From Leucobacter allii (GTDB lineage Bacteria; Actinomycetota; Actinomycetes; Actinomycetales; Microbacteriaceae), in NCBI RefSeq assembly GCF_022919155.1, contig NZ_CP095045.1:1798001-1862000 (forward strand): a stretch of 64,000 nt of DNA, given 5' to 3'. This document shows positions 29,503-38,897 of the stretch, piece by piece. The translations under genes and the position numbers were made by a program. The notes below the pieces were generated by a model, which ran no database searches, was not told where the DNA came from, and was given only the letters and a program-made list of their open reading frames with translations. Within the stretch, counting starts at the first letter, position 1; each line of letters starts with the position of its first letter.

Positions 29503-29508
29503 ATTCTG
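29503..29508 (-). promoter_or_regulatory. -10-like hexamer CAGAAT of the DivI1A-repeat gene
   Basis: CAGAAT on the minus strand is followed by 6 bases and the GTG at 29496, matching the leaderless pattern. Confidence 0.4.
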
Positions 29509-29562
29509 CCGACCCGTCGTTTCCGAGACCTGGGAATCCGCCCCGCCGCCGCCCGCCGTCAT

Positions 29563-30480
29563 CTACACCGCCCCCAGCACGAGCGCGACGCCGTAGACGC
29601 CGACGGCGGAGGGCAGCAGCGAATCCAGGCGATCCAGGAACCCGCCGTGGCCGGGGATCCATGAGCTCATGTCCTTCACTCCCAGATTGCGCTTGATGAG
29701 CGATTCGGTGAGATCGCCGCCGGTCGCGGTGATGAGCACGACGAGGCCGATCACGACCCCGACCCACCACGGCTGTCCGAGCGCGAGGACCGCGACCGCG
29801 ATCCCGGCGGCGGTCGCGACGACCGCCGCGCCCGCGAAGCCCTCCCAGGTCTTGTTCGGGCTGATTCGGGGCGTCATCTTGTGCCTGCCGAGGGTGACCC
29901 CGGCCGCGTAGGCCCCGACGTCGACGGAGACGACCACGAGCACGAGCGCGAAGACCCACCACTCGCCGCCCTCGGCCGCGACGAGCAGCACCGTGAAGGA
30001 GGCGAGGAATGCGACGTAGACGAGCGTGAAGAGCCCGGAGAACACGTCGCGCACGAGCGTGCGCCTCGGGGTCTCCCAGGCGGGCACGAGCCCCTCCACG
30101 AGCCGCCACACGGTGAGCAGGGCCGATCCCGCGAACAGACCGAGCAGCATCCCCTCGGCACCGAAGAAGTAGGCCCCGCCGACGACGACGAGACCGCCGA
30201 GGACGACGCCGATCCGCGGCACCCGTCGGCCGGCCACCCGGAACGCCGCCGCAAGCTCGACGAGCGCGATGCCCACGATGACGGCGACCAGGAGCACGAA
30301 GAGATCCTTCACGAGCAGCAGGCTCGCGAGGAAGACCGCGCCGAAGACGACGCCCGACAGGATCGCGAAGAACAGGTTGCGCCCCGCACGCGCCTCGATC
30401 TTCGCGTTCGTCGCTTCGAGCTGCGCGCGCGTCGATTCGAGATGCGAGCGGAGCTCGTCCCGTCTGTCCGACCCTGCCAT
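29563..30480 (-). CDS. cdsA: Phosphatidate cytidylyltransferase
   Basis: CdsA makes CDP-diacylglycerol from phosphatidate and CTP, the branch point of phospholipid synthesis. The 305-residue membrane protein has about eight helices after a charged helical N-terminus. The family signature is present near the C-terminus: TATGGDLTESLIKRNLGVKDMSSWIPGHGGFLDRLDS, broken here into the motifs GDLTESLIKR and PGHGGFLDRLDS. It follows frr by 5 bases, the standard pyrH-frr-cdsA order. Confidence 0.96.
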   Translation of the reverse strand: MAGSDRRDELRSHLESTRAQLEATNAKIEARAGRNLFFAILSGVVFGAVFLASLLLVKDLFVLLVAVIVGIALVELAAAFRVAGRRVPRIGVVLGGLVVVGGAYFFGAEGMLLGLFAGSALLTVWRLVEGLVPAWETPRRTLVRDVFSGLFTLVYVAFLASFTVLLVAAEGGEWWVFALVLVVVSVDVGAYAAGVTLGRHKMTPRISPNKTWEGFAGAAVVATAAGIAVAVLALGQPWWVGVVIGLVVLITATGGDLTESLIKRNLGVKDMSSWIPGHGGFLDRLDSLLPSAVGVYGVALVLGAV

Positions 30481-30485
30481 GCCGA

Positions 30486-31040
30486 CTAGACCTCCAGCAG
30501 CTCGGCTTCTTTGCGCTTGCAGGCGTCGTCGACCTGATCGATGAACTGCTTGGTGACGGCCTCGAGCTCCTTCTCGGCACGGGCGATCTCGTCCTCGCCG
30601 ACCTCGTCCTTCAGCGCCCCGAACTCGTCCTTGCCGAAGCGGCGGACGTTGCGGATCGCGACGCGCGCGTCCTCGGCGCGCCCCTTCACGATCTTCACGA
30701 ACTCCTTGCGGCGCTCCTCGGTGAGCTCGGGCAGGTTGACGCGGATCACGGTGCCGTCGTTCGAGGGGTTCGCGCCCAGGTTCGGCATGTCGCGGATGGC
30801 CTGCTCGATGTCCTTCATCGCACCCTTGTCGTACGGGGTGACGATCAGGCTGCGCGCATCCTGGTTCTGCACGGACGCGAGCTGCGACAGGGGCGTGGGC
30901 GTGCCGTAGTAGTCCACCTGCACGTTTTGCAGCAGGGAGGGGTTCGCGCGCCCCGTGCGGACCGTCGCGAAGCCCTCCTTCGCGGCCTCGACCGCCTTGG
31001 TCATGCGGTCCTTGACATCGGCGAAGACCTCTTCGATCAC
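30486..31040 (-). CDS. frr: Ribosome recycling factor
   Basis: RRF splits post-termination ribosomes with EF-G. The 184-residue length and motifs ([28 protein letters not shown], seen as [12 protein letters not shown] and YYGTPTPL, then [22 protein letters not shown] segment) are typical. The start is a GTG with AAGGAG 6 bases upstream. It lies between pyrH and cdsA on the same strand. Confidence 0.97.
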   Translation of the reverse strand: MIEEVFADVKDRMTKAVEAAKEGFATVRTGRANPSLLQNVQVDYYGTPTPLSQLASVQNQDARSLIVTPYDKGAMKDIEQAIRDMPNLGANPSNDGTVIRVNLPELTEERRKEFVKIVKGRAEDARVAIRNVRRFGKDEFGALKDEVGEDEIARAEKELEAVTKQFIDQVDDACKRKEAELLEV

Positions 31041-31073
31041 GGTGTGCTCCTTAGTGAAAACGCGGTTGTGTCC

Positions 31074-31079
31074 AGCTTA
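31074..31079 (-). promoter_or_regulatory. Possible -10 hexamer TAAGCT of frr-cdsA
   Basis: TAAGCT on the minus strand would start transcription near 31067, giving a leader of roughly 27 nt that contains the AAGGAG of frr. Confidence 0.4.
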
Positions 31080-31106
31080 GCGGGCGGGGCGCCCGGCGCC
31101 GGCCGG

Positions 31107-31826
31107 TCAGCTGTGGACGAGCGTGCCGAGCTCCTCGCCGCGGATCGCCGCCGTGACGTTCCCCGCCGGCTCCATGCCGAACACGCGCATCGGCATGCCG
31201 TTGTCCATGCAGAGGCTGAAGGCGGTCGAGTCGACGACCTTGAGGCCGCGCACGAGCGCGTCGCCGTAGGAGATCTCATCGATCAGGGTCGCATCGGGGT
31301 CGCGGTTCGGATCGGCGGTGTAGACGCCGTCGACCCCGTTCTTGGCCACGAGCACCTCGTCGGCGTGGATCTCGAGCGCGCGCTGGGCGGCGACGGTGTC
31401 GGTCGAGAAGTACGGCAGGCCGGCGCCGGCGCCGAAGATCACGACCCGTCCCTTCTCCAGGTGGCGGATGGCGCGCAGCGGGATGTAGGTCTCGGCGACC
31501 TGGGTCATGGTGATCGCGGACTGCACGCGGCTCGAGACGCCCGCCTGCTCGAGGAAGTCCTGCAGCGCGAGCGCGTTCATCACGGTGCCGAGCATCCCCA
31601 TGTAGTCGGCGCGGGCGCGGTCCATGCCCCGCTGGGAGAGCTCGGCACCGCGGAAGAAGTTGCCGCCGCCGACGACCACGGCGACCTCGGAGTCGGCCGT
31701 CGCCGCCGCGATCTCGCGGGCGATCTGGCTCACCACGTCCGGGTTCACCCCGAGCGTGCCGCCCCCGAAGGCCTCGCCGGAGAGCTTCAGCAGCACGCGG
31801 CGCTTGCGGTCGGGGGTTTCGGTCAT
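31107..31826 (-). CDS. pyrH: UMP kinase
   Basis: PyrH phosphorylates UMP to UDP and is the bacterial, hexameric type. The 239-residue protein shows [11 protein letters not shown] at the N-terminus, [24 protein letters not shown], and [28 protein letters not shown] in two blocks. The start ATG has AAGGAG about 6 bases upstream. It is separated from tsf by a strong terminator, so it has its own promoter. Confidence 0.97.
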   Translation of the reverse strand: MTETPDRKRRVLLKLSGEAFGGGTLGVNPDVVSQIAREIAAATADSEVAVVVGGGNFFRGAELSQRGMDRARADYMGMLGTVMNALALQDFLEQAGVSSRVQSAITMTQVAETYIPLRAIRHLEKGRVVIFGAGAGLPYFSTDTVAAQRALEIHADEVLVAKNGVDGVYTADPNRDPDATLIDEISYGDALVRGLKVVDSTAFSLCMDNGMPMRVFGMEPAGNVTAAIRGEELGTLVHS

Positions 31827-31898
31827 GGGGAGCTCCTTCAGGGGGTGTCGATGATCGGGGATGTACGGGGCCGAGGGGATCGACCCCCGGCTGTGGCC

Positions 31899-31904
31899 AT
31901 GATA
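31899..31904 (-). promoter_or_regulatory. Possible -10 hexamer TATCAT of pyrH
   Basis: TATCAT on the minus strand lies just downstream of the tsf terminator. It would give a leader of about 65 nt before the pyrH ATG. Confidence 0.45.
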
Positions 31905-31920
31905 GTGCGGCGGCAGCACA

Positions 31921-31962
31921 AGACCCGGGTCGGCCGGGGTGTTCCCCGGCCGACCCGGGTCT
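31921..31962 (-). terminator. Terminator of the rpsB-tsf operon
   Basis: A perfect 19-bp inverted repeat (arm beginning AGACCCGGGTCGGCC) with a TGTT loop lies 12 bases after the tsf stop. It is followed on the minus strand by TGTGCT rather than a pure T-run, as usual in high-GC actinobacteria. Confidence 0.88.
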
Positions 31963-31974
31963 CGATGGCGGTGC

Positions 31975-32805
31975 TTACGCGCCGACCTTGCCGCGGGCGA
32001 AGCCCGTGACGGTGATCCCGGCCGCCTCGGCGACCTTCTTCACCTCGCGCTTGTCGGCGTCGAGCGCGTGGACCTGCTCGTTCAGGGCGACCTGCTTGAA
32101 GAACGCGGTGAGGCGACCCTCGACGATCTTCGGCAGGGCGGCCTCGGGCTTGCCCTCGTTCTTGGAGATCTCCGTGACGAGCGCGCGCTCCTTCTCCACG
32201 TCGGCCTCGGGGACATCCTCGCGGCTGAGGTAGAGCGGGTCGGCGAAGGAGATGTGCCGGGCGATGCTGAGCGCCGCCTCGGCGTCATCGCCCTCGTAGC
32301 CCACGACCACGCCGATCTGCGGGGGCAGATCCTTGGAGGTCTGGTGGAGGTAGACCGCGGTCGCCGGGGCCTCGATGCGCGAGACCTTGCGCAGCACGAT
32401 GCGCTCGCCGATGATGGCGGCCTCGTCCGTGATGACCTCGCCGACCGTCTTGCCGTCGGCCGGGGCGGCCAGGGCGGCCTCGACGTCGGCGGCCGACGCC
32501 GCGACGATCGCGTCGAGCACGCGCTCGGCGAGGGCGATGAACTTCTCGTTCTTCGCGACGAAGTCCGTCTCGCAGACGAGCTCGATCATCGTCGCCGCGT
32601 CGTCGCTCTGACGCACGGCGACGAGGCCCTCGCTCGCCTCGCGGTCGCCGCGCTTCGCGACGCCCTTGAGGCCCTTGAGGCGCAGGATCTCGATGGCCTT
32701 CTCGATGTCGCCATCGGCCTCGGTCAGCGCGTTCTTGCTATCGAGCATGCCGGCGCCGAGACGCTCGCGCAGCTCCTTCACAGCGGCCATGCTTACTGCA
32801 GCCAT
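31975..32805 (-). CDS. tsf: Elongation factor Ts
   Basis: EF-Ts reloads EF-Tu with GTP. The 276-residue protein has the EF-Tu binding start ([25 protein letters not shown]), the [10 protein letters not shown] motif and the C-terminal module ending in [14 protein letters not shown] lies 7 bases before the ATG at 32805; an internal ATG at codon 6 (MAAVKELRE) matches other EF-Ts starts but has a weaker site. It follows rpsB. Confidence 0.97.
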   Translation of the reverse strand: MAAVSMAAVKELRERLGAGMLDSKNALTEADGDIEKAIEILRLKGLKGVAKRGDREASEGLVAVRQSDDAATMIELVCETDFVAKNEKFIALAERVLDAIVAASAADVEAALAAPADGKTVGEVITDEAAIIGERIVLRKVSRIEAPATAVYLHQTSKDLPPQIGVVVGYEGDDAEAALSIARHISFADPLYLSREDVPEADVEKERALVTEISKNEGKPEAALPKIVEGRLTAFFKQVALNEQVHALDADKREVKKVAEAAGITVTGFARGKVGA

Positions 32806-32823
32806 ATGTGACTCCTTTTCGAT

Positions 32824-32880
32824 GTCATCCTGCGCGCAGTCGCAGGATCATGACGTCACCCTGCGCGACGGCGCAGGATC
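32824..32880. repeat. Two tandem palindromic 26-bp units between rpsB and tsf
   Basis: Two 26-base units (32824-32849 and 32855-32880) begin GTCA[TC]CCTGCGCG and end CGCAGGATC, separated by ATGAC. They differ only in a few central bases. Each folds: ATCCTGCG with CGCAGGAT in the first, CCTGCGC with GCGCAGG in the second. They look like a REP-type element rather than part of either gene. Confidence 0.8.
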
Positions 32881-32897
32881 GGTGTTCGGTGCGGTGG

Positions 32898-33788
32898 TTA
32901 CTCGGCGGCGGGAGCCGCGGCCTCGGTGGTCTCCTCGGCGGCGGGAGCCTCCTCGGCGGCCGGGGCCTCCTCGGCGGCAGGAGCCGCGGCCTCGGTGGTC
33001 TCCTCGGCGGCGGGGGCCTCGGTCTTCTCCGCGTTCAGCAGCTCGACCTCCCATTCGGCGAGGGGCTCGGCGGCGGCCTCGGCGCCCTCGGCGGGCTTCT
33101 GGTGGCGCTCCATGAGTCCCTCGGCCGCGGCGTCGGCGATCACGCGGGTGAGCAGCGCGACGGAGCGGATCGCATCGTCGTTGCCGGGGATCGGGTAGGT
33201 GACCTCGTCGGGATCGCAATTGGTGTCGAGGATCGCGATCACGGGGATCCCGAGCTTCTTCGCCTCGTCGATCGCGAGGTGCTCCTTCTTGGTGTCGACC
33301 ACCCAGAGGGCCGAGGGGGTCTTGCCCATGTTGCGGATGCCGCCGAGCGACTTCTGCAGCTTCTCGAGCTCGCGCTTCTTGAGCAGCAGCTCCTTCTTGG
33401 TGAAGCCGCTCGTGGTGCCCTCGAAGTCGAGCTGCTCGAGCTCCTTCATGCGCTCGAGGCGGCCGGTGACGGTCTGGAAGTTGGTGAGCAGGCCGCCGAG
33501 CCAGCGCTGGTTCACGTAGGGCTGGTTGACGCGCTGCGCCTGCTCGGCGATGGCCTCCTGGGCCTGCTTCTTCGTGCCGACGAAGAGGATGTTGCCGCCG
33601 CGGGCCACGGTCTGCTTCACGAACTCGTACGCGGCATCGATGTACCCGAGCGACTGCTGCAGGTCGATGATGTAGATGCCGGAGCGCTCGGTGAAGATGA
33701 AGCGCTTCATCTTCGGGTTCCAGCGGCGGGTCTGGTGTCCGAAGTGGACGCCGCTGTCGAGCAGCTGGCGCATGGTGACGACGGCCAT
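32898..33788 (-). CDS. rpsB: 30S ribosomal protein S2 with long acidic tail
   Basis: S2 binds the 30S body. The 296-residue protein has the full core ([57 protein letters not shown]). Residues 232 onward form a tail dominated by A-A-P-A-A-E-E and E-E-T-T-E-A repeats, encoded by near-identical DNA units. Tails occur in actinobacterial S2 but this one is long. AGGAGA lies 6-7 bases before the ATG. It heads the rpsB-tsf operon. Confidence 0.97.
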   Translation of the reverse strand: MAVVTMRQLLDSGVHFGHQTRRWNPKMKRFIFTERSGIYIIDLQQSLGYIDAAYEFVKQTVARGGNILFVGTKKQAQEAIAEQAQRVNQPYVNQRWLGGLLTNFQTVTGRLERMKELEQLDFEGTTSGFTKKELLLKKRELEKLQKSLGGIRNMGKTPSALWVVDTKKEHLAIDEAKKLGIPVIAILDTNCDPDEVTYPIPGNDDAIRSVALLTRVIADAAAEGLMERHQKPAEGAEAAAEPLAEWEVELLNAEKTEAPAAEETTEAAAPAAEEAPAAEEAPAAEETTEAAAPAAE

Positions 33789-34134
33789 TGCCGTTCTCCT
33801 GTTCTGCGCGCCACGGGGGCGCGCGCTTGCGGTTGCGTATCGGTCGCGGATGCGACCAGATCCTGGTGCCCTCGGAGACGCCGCTCCCTCCATGACGGCG
33901 GGAGACCGGTGGCGACGAGCCGATGAGCGGGCACGCGAAGTCACCTCGTGCGAGGTGCATCTGACAGCATACCACCGGGAACCGCGCAGCATTCCGTCCA
34001 CAGCGCGCGGGTCGAGCCGGTTCGCGCGAATCGATCCACATCCGTCCCGGCGCACTGGCCCCGCGGCCCGCCGACGCGCAGGATGGGGCCGATGACCTCG
34101 GCGTCGCAGCCGATCGGCACGGGAAGGAGACGGC
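33789..34134. other. 346-base divergent intergenic region between rpsB and yraN
   Basis: No gene is visible here. On the minus strand it holds the rpsB promoter, a 7-bp hairpin (CACCTCG/CGAGGTG, 33942-33957) at the presumed transcript 5' end, and a GC-rich hairpin (GCGCGCC around 33806) just before the rpsB ribosome site. On the plus strand GGAAGGAGA precedes yraN. The remaining sequence shows no repeats or clear second promoter. Confidence 0.6.
33966..33974 (-). promoter_or_regulatory. Extended -10 (TGGTATGCT) of rpsB-tsf
   Basis: TATGCT preceded by TGG fits an extended -10. The transcript would start near 33959 and carry a leader of about 170 nt, long enough for S2 autoregulation, which is known for rpsB in other bacteria but not shown here. 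Confidence 0.45.
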
Positions 34135-34521
34135 ATGTCGCACACGGTTCCGCCCCGCGACCGGCCGGGGCGAGCGCGCATCGCCCTCGGGGCCCATGGC
34201 GAGGAGCTCGCCGCGCGGTTCCTCGCCGCGCGCGGCTTCGAGATCGTCGATCGGAACTGGCGCTGCCGCGCCGGCGAGCTCGACCTCGTCGCCCGGGACG
34301 CCGGCACGCTCGTCGGCGTCGAGGTGAAGACCCGCAGCGGTTCCGGCTACGGGCACCCGCTCGCCGCGATCACCGCGCGCAAGGCGCTCCGCCTCCGGCG
34401 ACTCCTCTACGAATGGGTGCGCGCGCACGAGGAGCACCCGGAGCGGCTGCGCCTCGACGCGGTCGGGATCACGCTCGGGCCCGGCGCCCCGCGCATCGAG
34501 CATCTGGCGGGCATCTCGTGA
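34135..34521 (+). CDS. YraN family (UPF0102) nuclease-fold protein
   Basis: The 128-residue protein has the restriction-endonuclease-like core of the family: [34 protein letters not shown] then [10 protein letters not shown], giving the E...D...E-x-K set. Function is not established; its neighbours ComM and DprA are linked to DNA uptake and recombination. A GGAAGGAG lies 6 bases before the ATG, and its stop overlaps the comM GTG. Confidence 0.92.
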   Translation: MSHTVPPRDRPGRARIALGAHGEELAARFLAARGFEIVDRNWRCRAGELDLVARDAGTLVGVEVKTRSGSGYGHPLAAITARKALRLRRLLYEWVRAHEEHPERLRLDAVGITLGPGAPRIEHLAGIS

Positions 34522-36107
34522 GCGGGCTCGTGTGCCGCGCCGCCGCGGTCGCGCTCTCCGGGCTCTCCGGCACCGCCGTGATGGTCGAGGCCGCGGTCTC
34601 GCAGCAGCTGCCCGGCATGGCCATCATCGGGCTGCCCGACACCGCGCTGGCCGAGGCGAAACTGCGCGTGCGCACCGCCACCGCGCAGCTGGGCCTGCCG
34701 CTCTCCGACCGCTTCCTGACGGTCAACCTCTCGCCGGCCTCGCTCCCGAAGCACGGTTCCGGCTTCGACCTCGCGATCGCCCTCGCCGCCCTCGCCGCCT
34801 CGCGGCAGCTGCCGGCGGAACGCCTCGCGGGCATCGCGCACATCGGCGAGCTCGGCCTCGGCGGGGAGCTCCGCCGACCCGCGGGACTGCTCTCCGCCGT
34901 CATCGCGGCGCGCGGGCTCGGCTTCTCCCGGGTGATGGTGCCCGCCTCGGGCGGCGGCGAGGCGGCGCTCGTGCCGGGAATCGAGGTCGTCGCCGTCGCC
35001 GACCTCACCGCCGCCGTGGCCTGGTACCGGGGCGGGGCGGTGGCGGCCCCTCCGGCGACGGCACGGCCGGGACGAACGACGGCGCCCGGCTCCGCCCCGG
35101 GCGGACGGGCGCCCGGGGAATCCGGAGCGCCGGATGCGCCGCTCCCCGACCTGGCCGATGTCGTGGGTCAGGAGGAGGCGGTGGAGGCGATCGTCATCGC
35201 GGCAGCGGGACGGCACCATCTCTCGCTCTCGGGGCCGCCGGGCAGCGGGAAAACGCTCCTGGCGAGCCGCCTGCGCACCATCCTGCCCGAGCTCGGCGAT
35301 GAGGAGTCGCTCGAGGCGAGCAGCATCGCCTCCCTCGGCGGCGCGCCCCTCACCGGACTCATCCGGATCCCGCCGTTCGAGAGCCCGCACCACACGGCGT
35401 CGCAGGTCTCCATCATCGGCGGCGGCTCCGGCGCGGAGATCCGCCCCGGCGCGATCACGCGCGCCAGTCACGGGGTGCTGCTCCTCGACGAGGCGCCCGA
35501 GTTCTCCCGCCATGTGCTCGAGGCGCTCAGGCAGCCGCTCGAGTCGGGCGTCATCGACATCCACCGCGCCCGGGTGCGCACGACGCTCCCCGCGAAGCTG
35601 CAACTGGTGCTCACCGCGAACCCCTGTCCCTGCGGCAACGCCGGGGCTCCGGACACCGCGCTCCAGTGCCGCTGCTCGCCGAGCACGCGGGTGCGCTACC
35701 AGCAGCGGATCTCCGGCCCGCTCGCCGACCGTCTCGATCTGCGGCTCACCCTGCATCGTGTGGCGCGGACGCTGTTCGCGGCGGGATCCGCGCCCGCGCT
35801 CACGAGCGCGAGCGCGGGCGAACGCGTGGCCGCCGCTCGATCCCGGGCGCTCGAACGGCTCAGGGGCACGCCGTGGCGCGTGAACGCGGAGGTCACCGGA
35901 GCGTGGCTGCGCAGTCCCCGCGCCCGGCTTCCTCGCAGCGACACCGCGGTGCTCGACCGCGCGATCGAGCGCGGTGCGCTGACGGCTCGCGGGTACCACC
36001 GCACGCTCCGGATCGCGTGGAGCATCGCCGATCTCGCGGGGCGCGAGCGCCCCGGACGCGACGAGGTCGCGCAGGCGCTCGTGCTCCGCGGCGGAGGCCC
36101 CTCGTGA
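34518..36107 (+). CDS. comM: ComM/YifB-type AAA+ ATPase (Mg-chelatase-like)
   Basis: ComM is a helicase promoting branch migration during natural transformation. The 529-residue protein has an N-terminal Lon-like fold (LPGMAIIGLPDTALAEAKLRV), Walker A GPPGSGKT at residues 239-246, Walker B GVLLLDEAPEF, the four-Cys segment ANPCPCGN...CRCSP and the C-terminal GYHRTLRIAWSIADL. The GTG start overlaps the yraN stop, and its stop overlaps dprA, forming a coupled operon. Confidence 0.95.
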   Translation: MSGLVCRAAAVALSGLSGTAVMVEAAVSQQLPGMAIIGLPDTALAEAKLRVRTATAQLGLPLSDRFLTVNLSPASLPKHGSGFDLAIALAALAASRQLPAERLAGIAHIGELGLGGELRRPAGLLSAVIAARGLGFSRVMVPASGGGEAALVPGIEVVAVADLTAAVAWYRGGAVAAPPATARPGRTTAPGSAPGGRAPGESGAPDAPLPDLADVVGQEEAVEAIVIAAAGRHHLSLSGPPGSGKTLLASRLRTILPELGDEESLEASSIASLGGAPLTGLIRIPPFESPHHTASQVSIIGGGSGAEIRPGAITRASHGVLLLDEAPEFSRHVLEALRQPLESGVIDIHRARVRTTLPAKLQLVLTANPCPCGNAGAPDTALQCRCSPSTRVRYQQRISGPLADRLDLRLTLHRVARTLFAAGSAPALTSASAGERVAAARSRALERLRGTPWRVNAEVTGAWLRSPRARLPRSDTAVLDRAIERGALTARGYHRTLRIAWSIADLAGRERPGRDEVAQALVLRGGGPS

Positions 36108-37711
36108 CCCCGGGAGGGCGCCCCGCCCGGGCCGTCCGCGCCGACGGGGAGCTGCGGGAGCGGCTCATCCGGCTGCTGCCCGGGGGCGCCGCCTCGGGGA
36201 GCGCCCCCGGAGCAGTCTCCCCCGGAGTCGCCTCCCCGGCCGAACTCCCGCAACCCGACGCCGACGCGCTGCTGGCGCATCTCGTCTGGTCGCGGCTCGT
36301 CGAGCCCGGGGACGGCGTCGCCGGGGCGCTCATCGACGCGCTCGGAGCCGCCGAGTCCCTGGAACTCGTCGCCTCGGGGACGGGGGCCGCGCGCCTCTGC
36401 GCGATCGCCGCGGACGGCGCATCCGGCGGCGACGGTGCGGCCGGCGCGACCGGCATGACCGGTGCGGCCGGCGTGACCGGTGCGGCCGGTGCGGCCGGTG
36501 CGGACGTGTTCGGCGGACCGGGCGGATCCCGCGCGCGGGGGACCGCGGATGCGGACGCGCCGGAAGACGATGCGCCGGGGCCGCTCACGCCCGCCCGCGT
36601 GCGCGCCGGGCTCGGACGCTGGCTCCCGCGACTGAGCCGTGCGGCGAGCCTCGAGGACATGGATCGCGGCATCGCGGCCGGGCTGCGCTTCGTGTCGCCC
36701 GGCTCGCTCTTCTGGCCGGATTCGCTGCAGGATCTCGGTCCGCACGCGCCGCTGGGTATGTGGATCCGGGGCGAGCCGGAACTGCTCGCGGCATTCTCGC
36801 TCGCGGTCGTCGGGGCGCGCGCGTGCACCGGATACGGCGCCCACGTCACCGCCGAGCTGGTGGACGGCGTCGCCTCGGCGGGGGTCGCCATCGTCTCGGG
36901 TGCGGCGTACGGCGTCGATGCGGTCGCCCATCGCACCGCGCTCGCCTGCGGGGCGCCGACCGTCGCGGTGCTCGCGGGCGGGGCGGACCGCCCCTACCCC
37001 GCCGCGCACGCCGAGCTGCTGCAGCGCATCGGCGCGTCGGGGCTCGTGTGCTCGGAGATGGCGCCGGGCTCCGCGCCGACCCGATGGCGCTTCCTCCAAC
37101 GGAACCGGCTCATCGCCGCGCTCGCGCGCGCGACGCTCGTCACCGAGGCCGGTGTCCGCTCGGGCTCCTTGAACTCGGCCGGCCACACCGCCGAGCTCGG
37201 GCGGATGCTCGGGGCGGTGCCCGGACCGGTCACGAGCGCGGCCTCCGCGGGCTGCCACCGCCTGATCCGCGAGTACGGCGCGACGCTCGTCACGAACGCC
37301 GCCGAGGCGCGGGAGCTCCTCGGGCTCGCGGAGGACGACGCCCTGTTCGGGCTCGGGCTCGACGGTCGCGCTCCGTCCCGGGGACGCGACGCACCCCGGT
37401 CCGTCGTCCCCGCGCCGCACCCGCGCCGCTCGGCCGGGCCCGCGCCGCCCGACGGCGGAGCGCGCCATCCGACCGCGACGTCTGAGCCGGCCGCGCAGCC
37501 GCCCCCGAGGCAGCCCGCGCTCCACCGGCGCATCATCGATGCGCTGCCCCTGCGCGGGAGCCGGCGCACGGAGGAGGTCGGGCGCCTCGCCGGAGTCGAT
37601 GCGCGCTCCGCGAACGGCGCGCTCGCGGAGCTGGAGCTCCTGGGATACGTCGCCCGACGCGAAACGCCGGAGGACGGGGAGACCGGATGGGCGCTGCTCC
37701 GGCGAGAATGA
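36104..37711 (+). CDS. dprA: DNA-processing protein DprA
   Basis: DprA loads RecA on incoming single-stranded DNA. The Rossmann core is clear: [58 protein letters not shown] and [17 protein letters not shown]-terminal winged helix ([29 protein letters not shown]) completes it. At 535 residues it is longer than usual (about 370-400). The excess is a Gly/Ala/Thr linker near residues 104-160 and a Pro-rich linker before the winged helix. The GTG overlaps the comM stop. Confidence 0.94.
   Translation: MTPGGRPARAVRADGELRERLIRLLPGGAASGSAPGAVSPGVASPAELPQPDADALLAHLVWSRLVEPGDGVAGALIDALGAAESLELVASGTGAARLCAIAADGASGGDGAAGATGMTGAAGVTGAAGAAGADVFGGPGGSRARGTADADAPEDDAPGPLTPARVRAGLGRWLPRLSRAASLEDMDRGIAAGLRFVSPGSLFWPDSLQDLGPHAPLGMWIRGEPELLAAFSLAVVGARACTGYGAHVTAELVDGVASAGVAIVSGAAYGVDAVAHRTALACGAPTVAVLAGGADRPYPAAHAELLQRIGASGLVCSEMAPGSAPTRWRFLQRNRLIAALARATLVTEAGVRSGSLNSAGHTAELGRMLGAVPGPVTSAASAGCHRLIREYGATLVTNAAEARELLGLAEDDALFGLGLDGRAPSRGRDAPRSVVPAPHPRRSAGPAPPDGGARHPTATSEPAAQPPPRQPALHRRIIDALPLRGSRRTEEVGRLAGVDARSANGALAELELLGYVARRETPEDGETGWALLRRE
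36431..36506 (+). repeat. Gly/Ala-coding microrepeat in dprA
   Basis: Short units of the type GGTGCGGCCGG and GCGACCGGC recur back to back and encode [19 protein letters not shown]. This looks like slippage expansion in a linker between the N-terminal helical domain and the Rossmann fold. Confidence 0.75.
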
Positions 37712-37715
37712 GGGC

Positions 37716-38795
37716 ATGCACCTGGTGTCGGCGATCGCGGCGTTCCTCGACGCCGTGCGCCTGGAGTACGGTTACTCGACGCATACCGTCCGCGCCTACC
37801 GCCGGGACCTCGAGGATTTCCTCGCATTCGCGGAGGGCACCGGCGGCGGATCGGCCGCGGAGGTCGAGGCGGGCACGGGCGATTCCCCGAGCGCCGGCGG
37901 CGGCCCGGACGCTGCGAACGACCCGGGCTCAGTGAGCGGCCCGGACCCAGTGAGCGGCCCGGGCGCCATGGGCGGCGGAGACGCTCCTGCCGGGCTCGAG
38001 GTGTCCGCCTGCGATCTGGAGCTCATGAGGGCGTGGCTGTGGCAGCGCCAGCAGCGCGGCCTCGCCCCGACCACGCTCGCGCGGAACGTCGCCACGCTGA
38101 AGTCCTTCGGCTCCTGGCTGGAGCGCCGTCAGCTGGTCCCCGGCAACCCCGCCTCCCGTCTGCGCGCGCCGAAGGCGCCGCGGGAGCTCCCCCGGGTGCT
38201 CGCCGATGGGCAGATGACGCGGCTCCTCGACCGGGTCGCGAGACGCGCGGCGGACGGCGACCCCGAGGCCCTCCGCGATCTCGCCGTCCTGGAGCTGCTG
38301 TACGCGGCGGCGCTGCGCGTCTCCGAGCTCTGCACGCTCCCGATCGCCGGACTCGACCGGCGGGAGCGCACGGTCCGGGTGCTCGGCAAGGGCGGCAAGG
38401 AGCGGGTCGTGCCGCTGGGAGGCCCCGCCGCTCGCGCGATCGAGCGGTACCTCGTCGAGGGCCGCCCGATCCTCGCGGCCCGAGCCGCGACGCAGGGCAC
38501 CGGCGCAGCGCGGCCCGATGCGCCGCTCTTCCTCGGCAACCGCGGCGGCGCCCTCGGCACGAACGCGGTGTACCGGCTCGTCGCCCGCGAACTGGCCGAC
38601 GAGCCGGGCGGCGGCCCCCGAGGGCCCCACACCTTCCGGCACACGGCGGCCACGCATCTGCTCGACGGCGGCGCCGATCTGCGCATCGTGCAGGAGATGC
38701 TCGGCCACGCGAGCCTCTCCAGCACCCAGGTGTACACGCACGTCTCCACGGAGCGCCTCGCGCAGAGCTACCGTCAGGCGCACCCGCGCGCCTGA
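37716..38795 (+). CDS. xerC: Tyrosine recombinase XerC
   Basis: XerC resolves chromosome dimers at dif with XerD. The 359-residue protein has the N-terminal SAM-like core-binding domain and a complete catalytic set: R in AALRVSEL, K in [11 protein letters not shown]-x-x-R in [13 protein letters not shown] in [10 protein letters not shown] and the nucleophile Tyr in VYTHVS. The core-binding domain is split by a Gly/Pro/Asp-rich insert of about 50 residues (42-92) that includes an 18-base repeat. Start ATG is 4 bases after dprA. XerD is not in the window, so C versus D is assigned from the conserved dprA-xerC context. Confidence 0.9.
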   Translation: MHLVSAIAAFLDAVRLEYGYSTHTVRAYRRDLEDFLAFAEGTGGGSAAEVEAGTGDSPSAGGGPDAANDPGSVSGPDPVSGPGAMGGGDAPAGLEVSACDLELMRAWLWQRQQRGLAPTTLARNVATLKSFGSWLERRQLVPGNPASRLRAPKAPRELPRVLADGQMTRLLDRVARRAADGDPEALRDLAVLELLYAAALRVSELCTLPIAGLDRRERTVRVLGKGGKERVVPLGGPAARAIERYLVEGRPILAARAATQGTGAARPDAPLFLGNRGGALGTNAVYRLVARELADEPGGGPRGPHTFRHTAATHLLDGGADLRIVQEMLGHASLSSTQVYTHVSTERLAQSYRQAHPRA

Positions 38796-38862
38796 GCCCC
38801 GGCCGCCGCCCACCGGTCGGCATCCCTCAGCCGCCAGTGGTCGCCCGTCGGCCCCCAGGCAG

Positions 38863-38897
38863 CATCCGTCAGCCATCAGCCGTCAGCCGTCAGCCGT
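38863..38897 (-). repeat. Heptamer array spanning the M23 stop codon
   Basis: Five 7-base units of CA[TG]CC[GA]T (three are CAGCCGT) lie end to end. Read on the minus strand, each junction gives TGA, at 38869, 38876, 38883 and 38890. Since 7 is not a multiple of 3, stops occur in all three frames. The gene uses the first one encountered. Confidence 0.8.

Noticed and set aside
34518..36107. Mg-chelatase subunit identity for the AAA+ gene
   Set aside because: The N-terminal Lon-like domain and context with DprA fit ComM/YifB, and no other chelatase or porphyrin genes are present.
38863..38897. Heptamer run as a CRISPR array
   Set aside because: Units are 7 bases and contiguous, with no spacers and no cas genes.
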